A stretch of DNA of 64,000 nt from Pseudomonas peli (GTDB lineage Bacteria; Pseudomonadota; Gammaproteobacteria; Pseudomonadales; Pseudomonadaceae), in NCBI RefSeq assembly GCF_900099645.1, contig NZ_FMTL01000001.1, positions 620,001 through 684,000 on the forward strand. Reading direction: 5' to 3'. Shown here in pieces: positions 40,578 to 47,647 of the stretch; position 1 is the stretch's first letter, and each line of letters begins with the position of its first letter. A program made the position numbers and the translations under genes. Under the pieces are notes generated by a model that saw only the letters and a program-made list of their open reading frames with translations, ran no database searches and had not been told where the DNA came from.

Positions 40578-41942
40578 ATGAGCCTGAGTGATTACTTCAA
40601 AGGACCAGCTCACAGGCAGCGCGCTGAACAACTTGAACAGCAGCTGACTAAACTTCAAGGCGAGCTCGATCAAGTCAAAGCACTTGCGCATAAGTTTGGC
40701 GCCATGGACGCGCTGCAGATCCAACACGAAATCGAACGCGAGAACCAAAGGCTGCAGACCCTACGCTCAACTGCGAAGAACGCGGAGAACAACATCGCTG
40801 AACTCGCCCAGCGATCCAACCAGCTGCTTGACCAGATACTAGTTCTGGAAGAGTCGATACTTCTAGAAAGCTTTGCGCTCTACGAACCCAAGTTCAAAAT
40901 GAGCTCAAGCAGTGACTACAAGGCCCGCCTGGCTGCAGTACGCGAACAACAAAAAGCAATGATCAAAAACGGGGATGCTGCCACGGGGAACATGGGCTGG
41001 GAGGTTAACGGGAGCAAGGCTGAAGGTCGCAAACTCGTTAATGACATGATCAAGCTGGTCATCCGCTCTTTCAACAACGAAGCCGACTACTGCGTTGATA
41101 ACGTGAAGTTCGACAACATTGAGCTGGGCGAGAAGCGAATCCTCAAATCCTTCGAAACCTGCAACCGCCTTGGCCGGGTGATGACAGTTGAGCTGTCGAG
41201 CAAGTACCTAAAGCTCAAGCTTGATGAGCTACACCTTTCACATGAGTTCCAGATCAAAAAGCAGGAAGAGAAGGAGGAAGCTAAGCGTGTTCGTGAAGAG
41301 CTGCGCGAGCAGCAAAAGCTAGAGCAGGAAATCCGTGCCGCCCGAGAAAAAATCGCCAAAGAGCGCAAGCACTTCACTAACGCGCTCAAAGACCTTCAAA
41401 TACGACTCGATAAAGCCACCGATGAAGAAGAACGCGCAACACTATTAGCGAAAGTCGCTGAAGTAGAAGCTGGCAAAGCTGAGCTTGAGAGTGAAGAGAA
41501 GCTTATTGACTATCGCGAGCAGAATGCCAAAGCCGGTTACGTTTACGTGATCTCGAACGTGGGCGCTTTTGGCGAAGGCGTTTACAAAATCGGTATGACC
41601 CGGCGTCTAGAGCCCATGGAGCGCGTCGACGAACTAGGGGATGCATCAGTACCGTTCTGGTTTGATGTTCACGCTATGGTCTTTTCAGATAACGCTCCAG
41701 CCCTCGAAGCAAAGCTGCATGAGCGCTTCGCCGCTGGCCGCCTTAACAAGGTAAACGGCCGCAAAGAGTTCTTCAGAGCAGATATTGCTGAAATTGAGAC
41801 TGTGATCCGCGAAAACTATGACGCTGCGGTTGAGGTCATTCATGAAGCATCTGCAGAGCAATACCGTGAGAGCTTACGCATGGCTATGCCGGCGCCTTCG
41901 ATACAGCAAGCAGAACACGCCATCGCATTTACCTTAGACTGA
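40578..41942 (+). CDS. DUF4041 protein with C-terminal GIY-YIG/T5orf172 nuclease-like domain
   Basis: The 454-residue protein starts with a coiled coil (residues 10-90), followed by a DUF4041-type middle (residues 100-210: YEPKFKMSSSSDYKARL, GSKAEGRKLVNDMIKLV), a second long charged coiled coil (residues 230-330) and a C-terminal domain of the T5orf172/MUG113 GIY-YIG type (residues 340-435: GYVYVISNVGAFGEGVYKIG, then R and an E in LEAKLHERF). GIY-YIG domains are usually endonucleases. The gene is on the opposite strand to the late operon beside umuDC, a typical cargo position. An anti-phage role is plausible but inferred. The start at 40578 follows AAGGAG; a longer frame was rejected. Confidence 0.82.
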   Translation: MSLSDYFKGPAHRQRAEQLEQQLTKLQGELDQVKALAHKFGAMDALQIQHEIERENQRLQTLRSTAKNAENNIAELAQRSNQLLDQILVLEESILLESFALYEPKFKMSSSSDYKARLAAVREQQKAMIKNGDAATGNMGWEVNGSKAEGRKLVNDMIKLVIRSFNNEADYCVDNVKFDNIELGEKRILKSFETCNRLGRVMTVELSSKYLKLKLDELHLSHEFQIKKQEEKEEAKRVREELREQQKLEQEIRAAREKIAKERKHFTNALKDLQIRLDKATDEEERATLLAKVAEVEAGKAELESEEKLIDYREQNAKAGYVYVISNVGAFGEGVYKIGMTRRLEPMERVDELGDASVPFWFDVHAMVFSDNAPALEAKLHERFAAGRLNKVNGRKEFFRADIAEIETVIRENYDAAVEVIHEASAEQYRESLRMAMPAPSIQQAEHAIAFTLD

Positions 41943-41958
41943 TATGCCATTGATTGAT

Positions 41959-41988
41959 CCGCCGCCCTTTTATTGAATCGGGCGGCGG
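41959..41988. repeat. GC-rich inverted repeat between convergent genes
   Basis: CCGCCGCCC (41959-41967) and GGGCGGCGG (41980-41988) can form a 9-bp hairpin with a 12-base loop just after the DUF4041 gene. There is no T-run, so termination is uncertain. Confidence 0.6.
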
Positions 41989-42002
41989 CCCAAACAAAGC
42001 GG

Positions 42003-42173
42003 CTATACCCTCCACGCCTCTTTCGCCTTTTCAAACCCCACCCATTTCCCTTCCCGATCCAGCCCGCGACTTGCCATCAGCTGCGCGGCAATGGCCTGGG
42101 TATCCACCTCCCCTTTCGCCATGGCGTTCAGCAGTTCGGTGGGCAGGGGCTGGAGGTGCTCGAGCAGGTTCAT
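42003..42173 (-). CDS. Small phage protein of unknown function (56 residues)
   Basis: The frame starting at 42173 (MNLLEHLQPLPTELL) has a clear ribosome site (AAAGGAAAC) and a regular pattern of helix-forming residues ending WVGFEKAKEAWRV. It follows the methylase gene by 65 bases that contain an 8-bp hairpin (42199-42206 with 42214-42221). No motif is recognised. The translated start is chosen over a longer frame that would read through the hairpin. Confidence 0.65.
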   Translation of the reverse strand: MNLLEHLQPLPTELLNAMAKGEVDTQAIAAQLMASRGLDREGKWVGFEKAKEAWRV

Positions 42174-42238
42174 TGTTGTTTCCTTTGTGGTTTCCGTTGG
42201 CACCAGTAACGCTCTGGTGCCGAGGCATAGCAAGCGAA

Positions 42239-43042
42239 TCAGACGCCATCAAACAGACCACCGAGCGAGGCCGGCACCCAGTTCATAATCACCAGCTCGC
42301 CCGTGGTTTCAGCCACGCCCTGGCGCTGGTTGGTGCAGCTGTAGCGGATATCGAGCTGCTCCATATGGAAGCCATCGAACGCCCGGCGGATATCGGGGTG
42401 GTCGTTGATGCTGACCATCACCTTGCCTTTGCAGCGCCGCATAAAGTCGGCCATGCGTTCGTAGTTTTCATAGGGGAAGTCGACGCCATAGCCTGCGGTC
42501 TGCCAGTACGGCGGATCCATGTAGTGAAAGGTGTGGGCGCGGTCGTAGCGCTCAGCGCATTCAAGCCAGGGCAGGTTCTCCACGTACACACCGGCCAGGC
42601 GCTGCCAGGCCGCAGACAGGTTCTCCTCGATGCGCATGATGTTCGGTGCCGGGCCTGTCGTCGCGGTACCGAAGGTTTGCCCGCTGACCTTGCCGCCGAA
42701 GGCATGGTGCTGCAGGTAGAAGAAACGTGCGGCGCGCTGGATGTCGGTAAGGGTTTCCGGGCGCGTGATCTTCTGCCACTCGAAGAGCTGCCGACTGGAT
42801 AGCGCCCACTTGAACTGCCGCACGAACTCCTCGACGTGGTTCTGCACCACCCGATACAGCGACACCAAGTCGCCGTTGATATCGTTCAACACTTCCACTG
42901 GCGCAGGCTGCGGCCGCAGGAAGAACAGCGCAGCACCGCCGGCAAAGACTTCGACGTAGCATTCGTGGGGAGGGAACAGCGGGATAAGGCGGTCGGCTAG
43001 GCGGCGTTTGCCACCCATCCAAGGGATGATAGGACTGGTCAT
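42239..43042 (-). CDS. DNA adenine methylase (Dam/MT-A70 D12 class)
   Basis: A 267-residue N6-adenine methyltransferase of the D12 class: PWMGGKRRL near residue 7, FAGGAALF at residues 33-40 (SAM site) and the catalytic DPPY at residues 176-179. This group usually methylates GATC. Phages use such enzymes to escape restriction or to time packaging and gene expression. Start at 43042 (MTSPIIPWMGG). A strong LexA box 17 bases before the start suggests damage induction. Confidence 0.92.
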   Translation of the reverse strand: MTSPIIPWMGGKRRLADRLIPLFPPHECYVEVFAGGAALFFLRPQPAPVEVLNDINGDLVSLYRVVQNHVEEFVRQFKWALSSRQLFEWQKITRPETLTDIQRAARFFYLQHHAFGGKVSGQTFGTATTGPAPNIMRIEENLSAAWQRLAGVYVENLPWLECAERYDRAHTFHYMDPPYWQTAGYGVDFPYENYERMADFMRRCKGKVMVSINDHPDIRRAFDGFHMEQLDIRYSCTNQRQGVAETTGELVIMNWVPASLGGLFDGV

Positions 43043-43058
43043 AGAATGCAAACCTTTA

Positions 43059-43074
43059 CTGTATAAATAAACAG
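43059..43074. promoter_or_regulatory. LexA (SOS) box upstream of the prophage adenine methylase gene
   Basis: CTGTATAAATAAACAG has perfect CTGT and ACAG arms and differs from the symmetrical Pseudomonas LexA consensus (CTGTATAAATATACAG) at one position. It ends 17 bases before the methylase start codon. Confidence 0.85.
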
Positions 43075-43080
43075 GTGCTA

Positions 43081-43190
43081 GGCTCTCCCCCGCTTCGTGC
43101 ACGGAGTGAGAGCCTTGGCTTGGCTTGCAGGAATGGCTGCGGGTCGAGTGGCCTGCCCGGGTGCTGTAACACCTGGGCGGGTCGCTCTTT
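43081..43190 (-). terminator. Two hairpins ending the lysis transcript
   Basis: After the Rz stop on the minus strand come a 12-bp arm pair with G-U pairs (43170-43181 with 43152-43163) and a 7-bp pair (43108-43114 with 43081-43087). A T-rich tract (CTCTTTTC) flanks the first on the plus strand only. They probably separate the lysis cassette from the SOS-controlled methylase gene. Confidence 0.5.
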
Positions 43191-43203
43191 TCTTACGGAG
43201 GGA

Positions 43204-43746
43204 TTACGGGGTTGTAGCGGTCTGGCCGGTCAGCGTCCGGACGTAGCCTTGCAGGTACTCGAGTTTCTTCTGATCGCGGATCATTCCGGCGCGGATATCC
43301 CAAACAGCTGATCCAGCTCGCTCACTGAGTTCGACGCGGGCTCCATCGCCCACGCTGCCGGCGCCGGGGGTGGCGGACACGACTCGGTCAGCTTCGGCAA
43401 CTCGGACTTCGATGCGCAGCCGCTTGCGCTCAGCATCAGCGCCAGAATAAAGCCGGCGCAGCCTTTCGTTTTCAGCTTGTGCATCTGTCAGTTCCTTGTG
43501 TTGGGTTGAGTCAAGTTCAGCCAGCTGCTGCTCGAGCAGCACGCGGGCATCCATTTGTGCGCGCACCTGGTGAGCAGCCGCGCGGGCGATTTCGCCCAAG
43601 GTGTCGCTATGGGTTTTCTCAGCCATCGCCAGTTGTTTACCCAGCCGCCAGCCGTTGGCAGCCCAGCCGGCGCCGAACACCACAACCAAAAATGCGCCCA
43701 GCAACCAGGTGCGCGGTGAACCGGGAATCAGATCAACGATGCTCAT
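43204..43746 (-). CDS. Phage spanin inner-membrane subunit Rz
   Basis: A 180-residue type II inner-membrane protein: one membrane segment at about residues 13-33 (WLLGAFLVVVFGAGWAANGW), then a long periplasmic coiled coil (residues 40-140) rich in Glu, Arg and Leu. With Rz1 it fuses inner and outer membranes in the last step of lysis. The start overlaps the endolysin stop (ATGA). A second frame inside it encodes Rz1. Confidence 0.88.
   Translation of the reverse strand: MSIVDLIPGSPRTWLLGAFLVVVFGAGWAANGWRLGKQLAMAEKTHSDTLGEIARAAAHQVRAQMDARVLLEQQLAELDSTQHKELTDAQAENERLRRLYSGADAERKRLRIEVRVAEADRVVSATPGAGSVGDGARVELSERAGSAVWDIRAGMIRDQKKLEYLQGYVRTLTGQTATTP
43281..43484 (-). CDS. Phage spanin outer-membrane lipoprotein Rz1, nested within Rz
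   Basis: A 67-residue reading frame lies entirely inside the Rz gene in another frame. It has a signal sequence, lipobox ending at C23 (LSASGC), and a proline-rich mature part (CPPPPAPAAW, then AMEP), the same layout as lambda Rz1. Complete nesting of Rz1 in Rz is known from lambda. No obvious strong ribosome site is seen, so translation may depend on coupling with Rz. Confidence 0.88.
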   Translation of the reverse strand: MHKLKTKGCAGFILALMLSASGCASKSELPKLTESCPPPPAPAAWAMEPASNSVSELDQLFGISAPE

Positions 43747-44294
43747 ACCAGCACCTTGCTTGCCCGCAGCCACAGCTCGCGGCGATCTGCTGCGCCGTTC
43801 TGGCCGCCGTTGATCTTGCGGGTGATATCAGTGAACCGGCCCTGATCAGCCAGGGTGTTCAGTTCCTTGATCCACCAGAACCAGCCAGCCGATTGCGCCG
43901 CCCACTCCGGCTGTTCCAACAGCTGCGGCTCACGCAGCAGGCGCTCATCGCTGAACAGGGCCAGGCTGCATTTGAGATAGTTGAAGCGGCCGGTGATCTG
44001 GATCAGCCCACGCCCGCGATACAACTGGCCATCACCATCCGCCTCGGGCGTGTTGCCCAGGCGCTCGGCCAGTGGCCCGGTGTCATACTTGGCCAGGTAA
44101 GCGTTGTTGCCCAGCTCGCGCGTCCACTGCAGCTGGCCGGACTCATGTCCAACCTGCGCCAGGAATGCGGCCATGCGCAGCGGGGTATTAATCTGCCAGC
44201 GCTTGGCGGCTGCGTTGATTGCAGGTACAAAAACGCCCGCTGATCGGCGGGCGTTTGGCATGATGTGGAGCAATTGTTGTTCTGTGATGTCCAT
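43743..44294 (-). CDS. Phage endolysin, glycoside hydrolase family 19
   Basis: A 183-residue peptidoglycan-cleaving enzyme of the chitinase-like GH19 family. The acid E51 (GHESG) and the base E60 (TRELGNN) are present, with RGRGLIQITGRFNYLK near residue 95 and WFWWIKELN near residue 145. It lacks a signal sequence, so it needs a holin, which I cannot identify in this window. The start at 44294 (MDITEQQLL) is preceded by a longer frame that reads through a plus-strand gene region and was rejected. A terminator-like hairpin lies within its first codons. Confidence 0.9.
   Translation of the reverse strand: MDITEQQLLHIMPNARRSAGVFVPAINAAAKRWQINTPLRMAAFLAQVGHESGQLQWTRELGNNAYLAKYDTGPLAERLGNTPEADGDGQLYRGRGLIQITGRFNYLKCSLALFSDERLLREPQLLEQPEWAAQSAGWFWWIKELNTLADQGRFTDITRKINGGQNGAADRRELWLRASKVLV
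44231..44256 (-). terminator. Terminator-like hairpin inside the endolysin gene
   Basis: AAACGCCCGC (44231-44240) pairs perfectly with GCGGGCGTTT (44247-44256); on the minus strand the stem is followed by TTTTTG. It sits in codons 13-22 of the endolysin frame, where the protein sequence (ARRSAGVFVP) is still the normal family sequence, so it is coding and a possible intrinsic terminator or attenuator at once. Confidence 0.6.
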
Positions 44295-44346
44295 GGGGTC
44301 TCCACATAGTGAGCCGGCATAGTGCTGGCGTTTGATCGAGGTAGTT

Positions 44347-44553
44347 ATGCGCAGCAAATTCCCCAGCAAGGTGCTGGCAAAGGCACTGGCAAACCGTTTT
44401 GCAGCAGAGGCGCTGGTCGACTTTGAGCTGACGCCCGCAGACCTAGCCGGTGAACCACTCACGGCCGAGGAACGGCTGGCGGTCTATAACGAGATCAGGG
44501 AGATATCTGCCCGCTTGAGGCTTGAAGCCGAACGGCTGTACTCCCTGGTTTAG
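44347..44553 (+). CDS. Small helical protein of unknown function
   Basis: A 68-residue frame on the opposite strand to the late operon, starting at 44347 (MRSKFPSKVLAK) after GAGG. It is predicted to be helical and acidic, with two amphipathic stretches (residues 5-20 and 38-62). No known motif. It lies divergent from the endolysin start, 52 bases away, and 97 bases before the RsmN-like gene, so the two may form a small unit. Confidence is moderate because of size. Confidence 0.55.
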   Translation: MRSKFPSKVLAKALANRFAAEALVDFELTPADLAGEPLTAEERLAVYNEIREISARLRLEAERLYSLV

Positions 44554-44650
44554 AGAACAGCCAGGCAACAAAAAGCCCGCACTAAGCAGGCATGGTCTAG
44601 GCTTGAAAAGCCGCAGGTCGCGGCTCACCAATTACGCAAGGAAGCTATTT

Positions 44651-44860
44651 ATGGGACTGATTATTTCCCGCCGTATAGGCGAAGAGTTCGTGTTGTTCCC
44701 TGCACCAGGTCTCGACCCAACCGACCTGGCTGAACAACTGGCAGAGGGCATCACCATTCGCATCAACAACGCCATACCTGGCAAGGCATGGATCGACATC
44801 GACGCGCCACGCGATATCAACATCCTCAGAACGGAGCTGCTAACTCGCGAGCCGAGCTAG
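44651..44860 (+). CDS. CsrA/RsmA-family RNA-binding regulator, RsmN/RsmF-like (prophage-encoded)
   Basis: A 69-residue protein beginning MGLIISRRIGEEFVLFP, which matches strand 1 of CsrA (ILTRRVGE). The last part (WIDIDAPRDINILRTEL, residues 47-63) matches strands 4 and 5 with the RNA-contacting arginine (R60, like R44 of CsrA). Between strands 2 and 3 there is an extra helix (DPTDLAEQLAEG, residues 22-33), the layout of Pseudomonas RsmN/RsmF rather than CsrA/RsmA. Such proteins bind GGA in mRNA leaders and control translation. It has a strong AAGGAAG ribosome site, itself GGA-containing. It stands in the middle of the late region but on the plus strand. Confidence 0.82.
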   Translation: MGLIISRRIGEEFVLFPAPGLDPTDLAEQLAEGITIRINNAIPGKAWIDIDAPRDINILRTELLTREPS

Positions 44861-44868
44861 ATGCGGTT

Positions 44869-45105
44869 TTAAACATCCACGTCATAGTGCGGCAGGCTTG
44901 GCGCCGGCCCGGTGATCACCCCATCGGCGATGTAAGCCTTGCCGCTCACAGGCACATCAACACCCCGCACCGTCACCCGCGTGCCGGTGCGCAGCTCCAC
45001 CTCACTGATGCCAGCGGTTGGGTTGATGCTGATGACGGTGGCCACCGTGCGCACGCCGCCTGGCAGCAGGCCGATAAAGCGCTTCCAAGGGTTAACCGTC
45101 GCCAT
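44869..45105 (-). CDS. Small phage tail-operon protein of unknown function
   Basis: A 78-residue protein with beta-rich sequence (TVATVISINPTAGISEVEL, TRVTVRGVDVPVSG). Its start overlaps the stop of the preceding tail gene (TAATG), and it is the last gene of the coupled tail series. The pattern resembles small baseplate or fibre-associated proteins, but no family is recognised. Confidence 0.65.
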   Translation of the reverse strand: MATVNPWKRFIGLLPGGVRTVATVISINPTAGISEVELRTGTRVTVRGVDVPVSGKAYIADGVITGPAPSLPHYDVDV

Positions 45106-46871
45106 TAAAAGTGCCTCTCTAACCGGAGCTGCTGCTGCACACGGCTCGCGCCAGTGCCCTCAGCGGCTATGTCCACGGCCAGGCACAGCCCAACCCACGC
45201 GCCGCTTTCCTCTGGCACCCGACAGAGCTGGGCAGGCAGCACCAAGCCAACGCCGTGGTCATCCGCAAACGGGAACAGCGGGATTGAGACGCCAACAATC
45301 TCGATATTCCCGCCCTTGCTCAGCTCATGCACGCCGCGCGCTCGGTTGGCTTCCTGCCCGGTGATCCAGTCATCGAACACATCCGGTGCGGGGTTATCAC
45401 CCGCCGTACCAGCGCGACGCACAAGCATGGATACACCGTGGCTGGTGCCCGACACATAGCAGGCGTTCCAGGCCGGCTGCGGCGTCCACTCCCCGCCGAG
45501 GGCGGTCATCATTGCAGGCGGGATAATGCGATCAATCGGCGCATCGATCTGCCCCCACTCCCATGGCGGCACCGGGTAGCGCGGCCGCACCTCAAGCTCA
45601 TCAGCAGCACGCGCCGGCCGCACCACCGCGCCAACCGTTTCAGCAATACGGGCGATCACCTGCATAGCCGTTTGGCTCTGATAGCTGAGCGCACCGGCCG
45701 GGAACGTCCAATCAGCCGGCCCTACAGTCTCTGCGTCCCAAACAATGCTGAAGCCAGTGAACAGCAGCTGCTCCGTCGCCGCCTGCCGCGCGGTGATCGG
45801 CGCAGCGTTAAGCCCCGTGCGCAATGGCGCGTAAGGCGAAGCGAGCAGTTGAGTGCGCGTAGCGCCCTTGATGCTGTAGGCCTCGGTCGGAAACTTGAGT
45901 TGCCGGCTGTAACCTTCCACCAACAGCACCCACGTCCAGCCGTTGATATCCAGCTCGATCTCTTTTGCACCATCCTCACCAGGTGCCACCAGGTCGAGCG
46001 CGGCCTTGGTGAAAATGTCGGCGCTGAACTTCCAACTGAAGCTGTCGGCATCCAGGCCAATGCGCACATTTTTCGCTTCAATGGGCGTGCGCGATGGCAG
46101 CACCACCAGGTTGACGGTGTTGGCAATCATGTAGGTATCCAGAATGGTTGGATCGGTAGGCGGCTCAGGCAGCGGCTTGACCGGGCCGGGGTAGTCCACA
46201 TATTCAATGCCGGTCAGCGGGCCATCGAGCACCCGCGCCCTGCCCCACGGCAACCGCGCCTGAGCGTTCAGTCGGCGTGCATCTTGCCAACGCACCCGGC
46301 TGGAACTATCAACCGGCTGAATACGCGGCGCTGGAGGCATGTACTGAAAGCTGAAGAACACCAACGGCGAGGTGGGCGGGAAGTACGGCCGCCCACCAAA
46401 GTTGAATGCCAGCGGGCCAGGCCCAGGCACATACAAGCTGGCCTGCACTGCCGCTGCTGCATTACGCCGTGGCCCATAATCGTCGACCCGCCGACTGGGG
46501 CAGCCCACCTGTACATCCTTACGCGCCGGCATCGGGTTGTAGATCAGCCGCAAGCGCACATCACGCGGCCTGATGGTGTGATCCCAACGCCCCACCACCC
46601 CGCAATCCTTCGCCGGCACCGCGCCCCACAGGCCAGCCAGCTGCTCACAGTCAGCTGCGCCGGCCTGGCCCCACCCCTGAACGCTTGCCCGATCCCTGGA
46701 CGGCACCGCACTCCAACCAGCTGCAGCCTCAAGGTCATGCCCCACTGCGCGCCGCCAGGCTGCCTGAGCCTCTACCACCAGCGCCGTGGTGCCGTCCCAA
46801 GGCAAAGCAGCCGGCCGCGCCGAGGCTGGGCGCGCTTTAGACCAGCTGCCCCCTACTCGCATTGTCAGCAT
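45105..46871 (-). CDS. Phage tail-associated structural protein (588 residues), unassigned
   Basis: Start at 46871 overlaps the stop of the upstream gene (TGATG). The N-terminal third is Trp/Arg/Ala-rich and irregular (residues 1-180). The rest (residues 230-588) has beta-strand-rich sequence and hub-like segments (YMIANTVNLVVLPS, ELDINGWTWVLLVEGYSRQLKF, IEIVGVSIPLFPFADDHGVGL). The position after the tape measure suggests a tail tip or hub protein. No specific family is recognised and the host-recognition role is inferred from position only. Confidence 0.65.
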   Translation of the reverse strand: MLTMRVGGSWSKARPASARPAALPWDGTTALVVEAQAAWRRAVGHDLEAAAGWSAVPSRDRASVQGWGQAGAADCEQLAGLWGAVPAKDCGVVGRWDHTIRPRDVRLRLIYNPMPARKDVQVGCPSRRVDDYGPRRNAAAAVQASLYVPGPGPLAFNFGGRPYFPPTSPLVFFSFQYMPPAPRIQPVDSSSRVRWQDARRLNAQARLPWGRARVLDGPLTGIEYVDYPGPVKPLPEPPTDPTILDTYMIANTVNLVVLPSRTPIEAKNVRIGLDADSFSWKFSADIFTKAALDLVAPGEDGAKEIELDINGWTWVLLVEGYSRQLKFPTEAYSIKGATRTQLLASPYAPLRTGLNAAPITARQAATEQLLFTGFSIVWDAETVGPADWTFPAGALSYQSQTAMQVIARIAETVGAVVRPARAADELEVRPRYPVPPWEWGQIDAPIDRIIPPAMMTALGGEWTPQPAWNACYVSGTSHGVSMLVRRAGTAGDNPAPDVFDDWITGQEANRARGVHELSKGGNIEIVGVSIPLFPFADDHGVGLVLPAQLCRVPEESGAWVGLCLAVDIAAEGTGASRVQQQLRLERHF

Positions 46872-47647
46872 CAAATCACCTCAACAGGCACAGGCCCATG
46901 GCCAATGGGTGCGTAGTAGCGAACTGCAATGGCGCGGGCAGTGCCGATCAGGCGCGCCGCGTTATCGCCATCGGCTGGCCACCACTCAGGCTCAGTAGCC
47001 GGCAGGGTGCCGGCTTCAGTGACTCGGTACAGCCAGCCGGTGAACAGCGTTGGCCGGATTGTTTGCCCAACGGTAACGGCTAAGGTCGGGCTATACAGCA
47101 CACCCCAATCATCCACCGCCACGGCATAGCACAGCCCACCCGCGACTCGCAGCTCCAGCTCAGCCTCACCATCAACAGTCAGGCCGTACCCGGCCACACG
47201 CCACTGGCCATCCAGTGGCCGCTCAATCACAACCACCTCACGCCCTGCAGGCTGCTGATCCACCCGTACCTGCGCGGCCAGGGTAGCCGGCTCACCGACT
47301 ACCCCGCCCTCGCCAGAGGTGATGTCAAAGGTCAGTTCTGCTGATTCGGTGAACGCCAGGTAAGTGGCCCGCGTTCTGCGTGGCGCTGCCAGATCCTCAC
47401 CGGCCACCAACCATTCGCCCTGTGCCAGCAACGTGGCCAGGTCGAATTGCTCGGCACGGGTCCATTCGCCATCGAGCGTTTGGAACACCATCGCCAACGT
47501 GGCTACCGAACCCCACCCGCGATACAGAAACAGCGTCTTAACCCCTGGCGTCACTACCCCCTCGCGCAATACTCGAAACTTCAGCGTTGCACGCGGGGGC
47601 ACGACAACAGGCAGCGCCAAAACCAACGCAACCGATGCTGTCGCCAT
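46871..47647 (-). CDS. Phage tail-operon protein of unknown function (258 residues)
   Basis: The start at 47647 overlaps the stop of the upstream gene (TGATG), so it is translated in series. The sequence is beta-rich with carbohydrate-binding or fibronectin-like spacing (AAQVRVDQQPAGREVVVIERPL, DGEAELELRVAGGLCYAVAVDD), and ends PIGHGPVPVEVI. No signal peptide is expected for a tail protein; the hydrophobic N-terminus (SVALVLALPVVVPP) is probably a strand. No family recognised. Confidence 0.6.
   Translation of the reverse strand: MATASVALVLALPVVVPPRATLKFRVLREGVVTPGVKTLFLYRGWGSVATLAMVFQTLDGEWTRAEQFDLATLLAQGEWLVAGEDLAAPRRTRATYLAFTESAELTFDITSGEGGVVGEPATLAAQVRVDQQPAGREVVVIERPLDGQWRVAGYGLTVDGEAELELRVAGGLCYAVAVDDWGVLYSPTLAVTVGQTIRPTLFTGWLYRVTEAGTLPATEPEWWPADGDNAARLIGTARAIAVRYYAPIGHGPVPVEVI

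Noticed and set aside
45327..46916. Long open frame antisense to the 588-residue tail protein (about 530 codons)
   Set aside because: The minus-strand frame is coupled by TGATG/TAATG overlaps to its neighbours; the plus-strand frame is Arg/Pro/His-rich and typical of GC-driven shadows.
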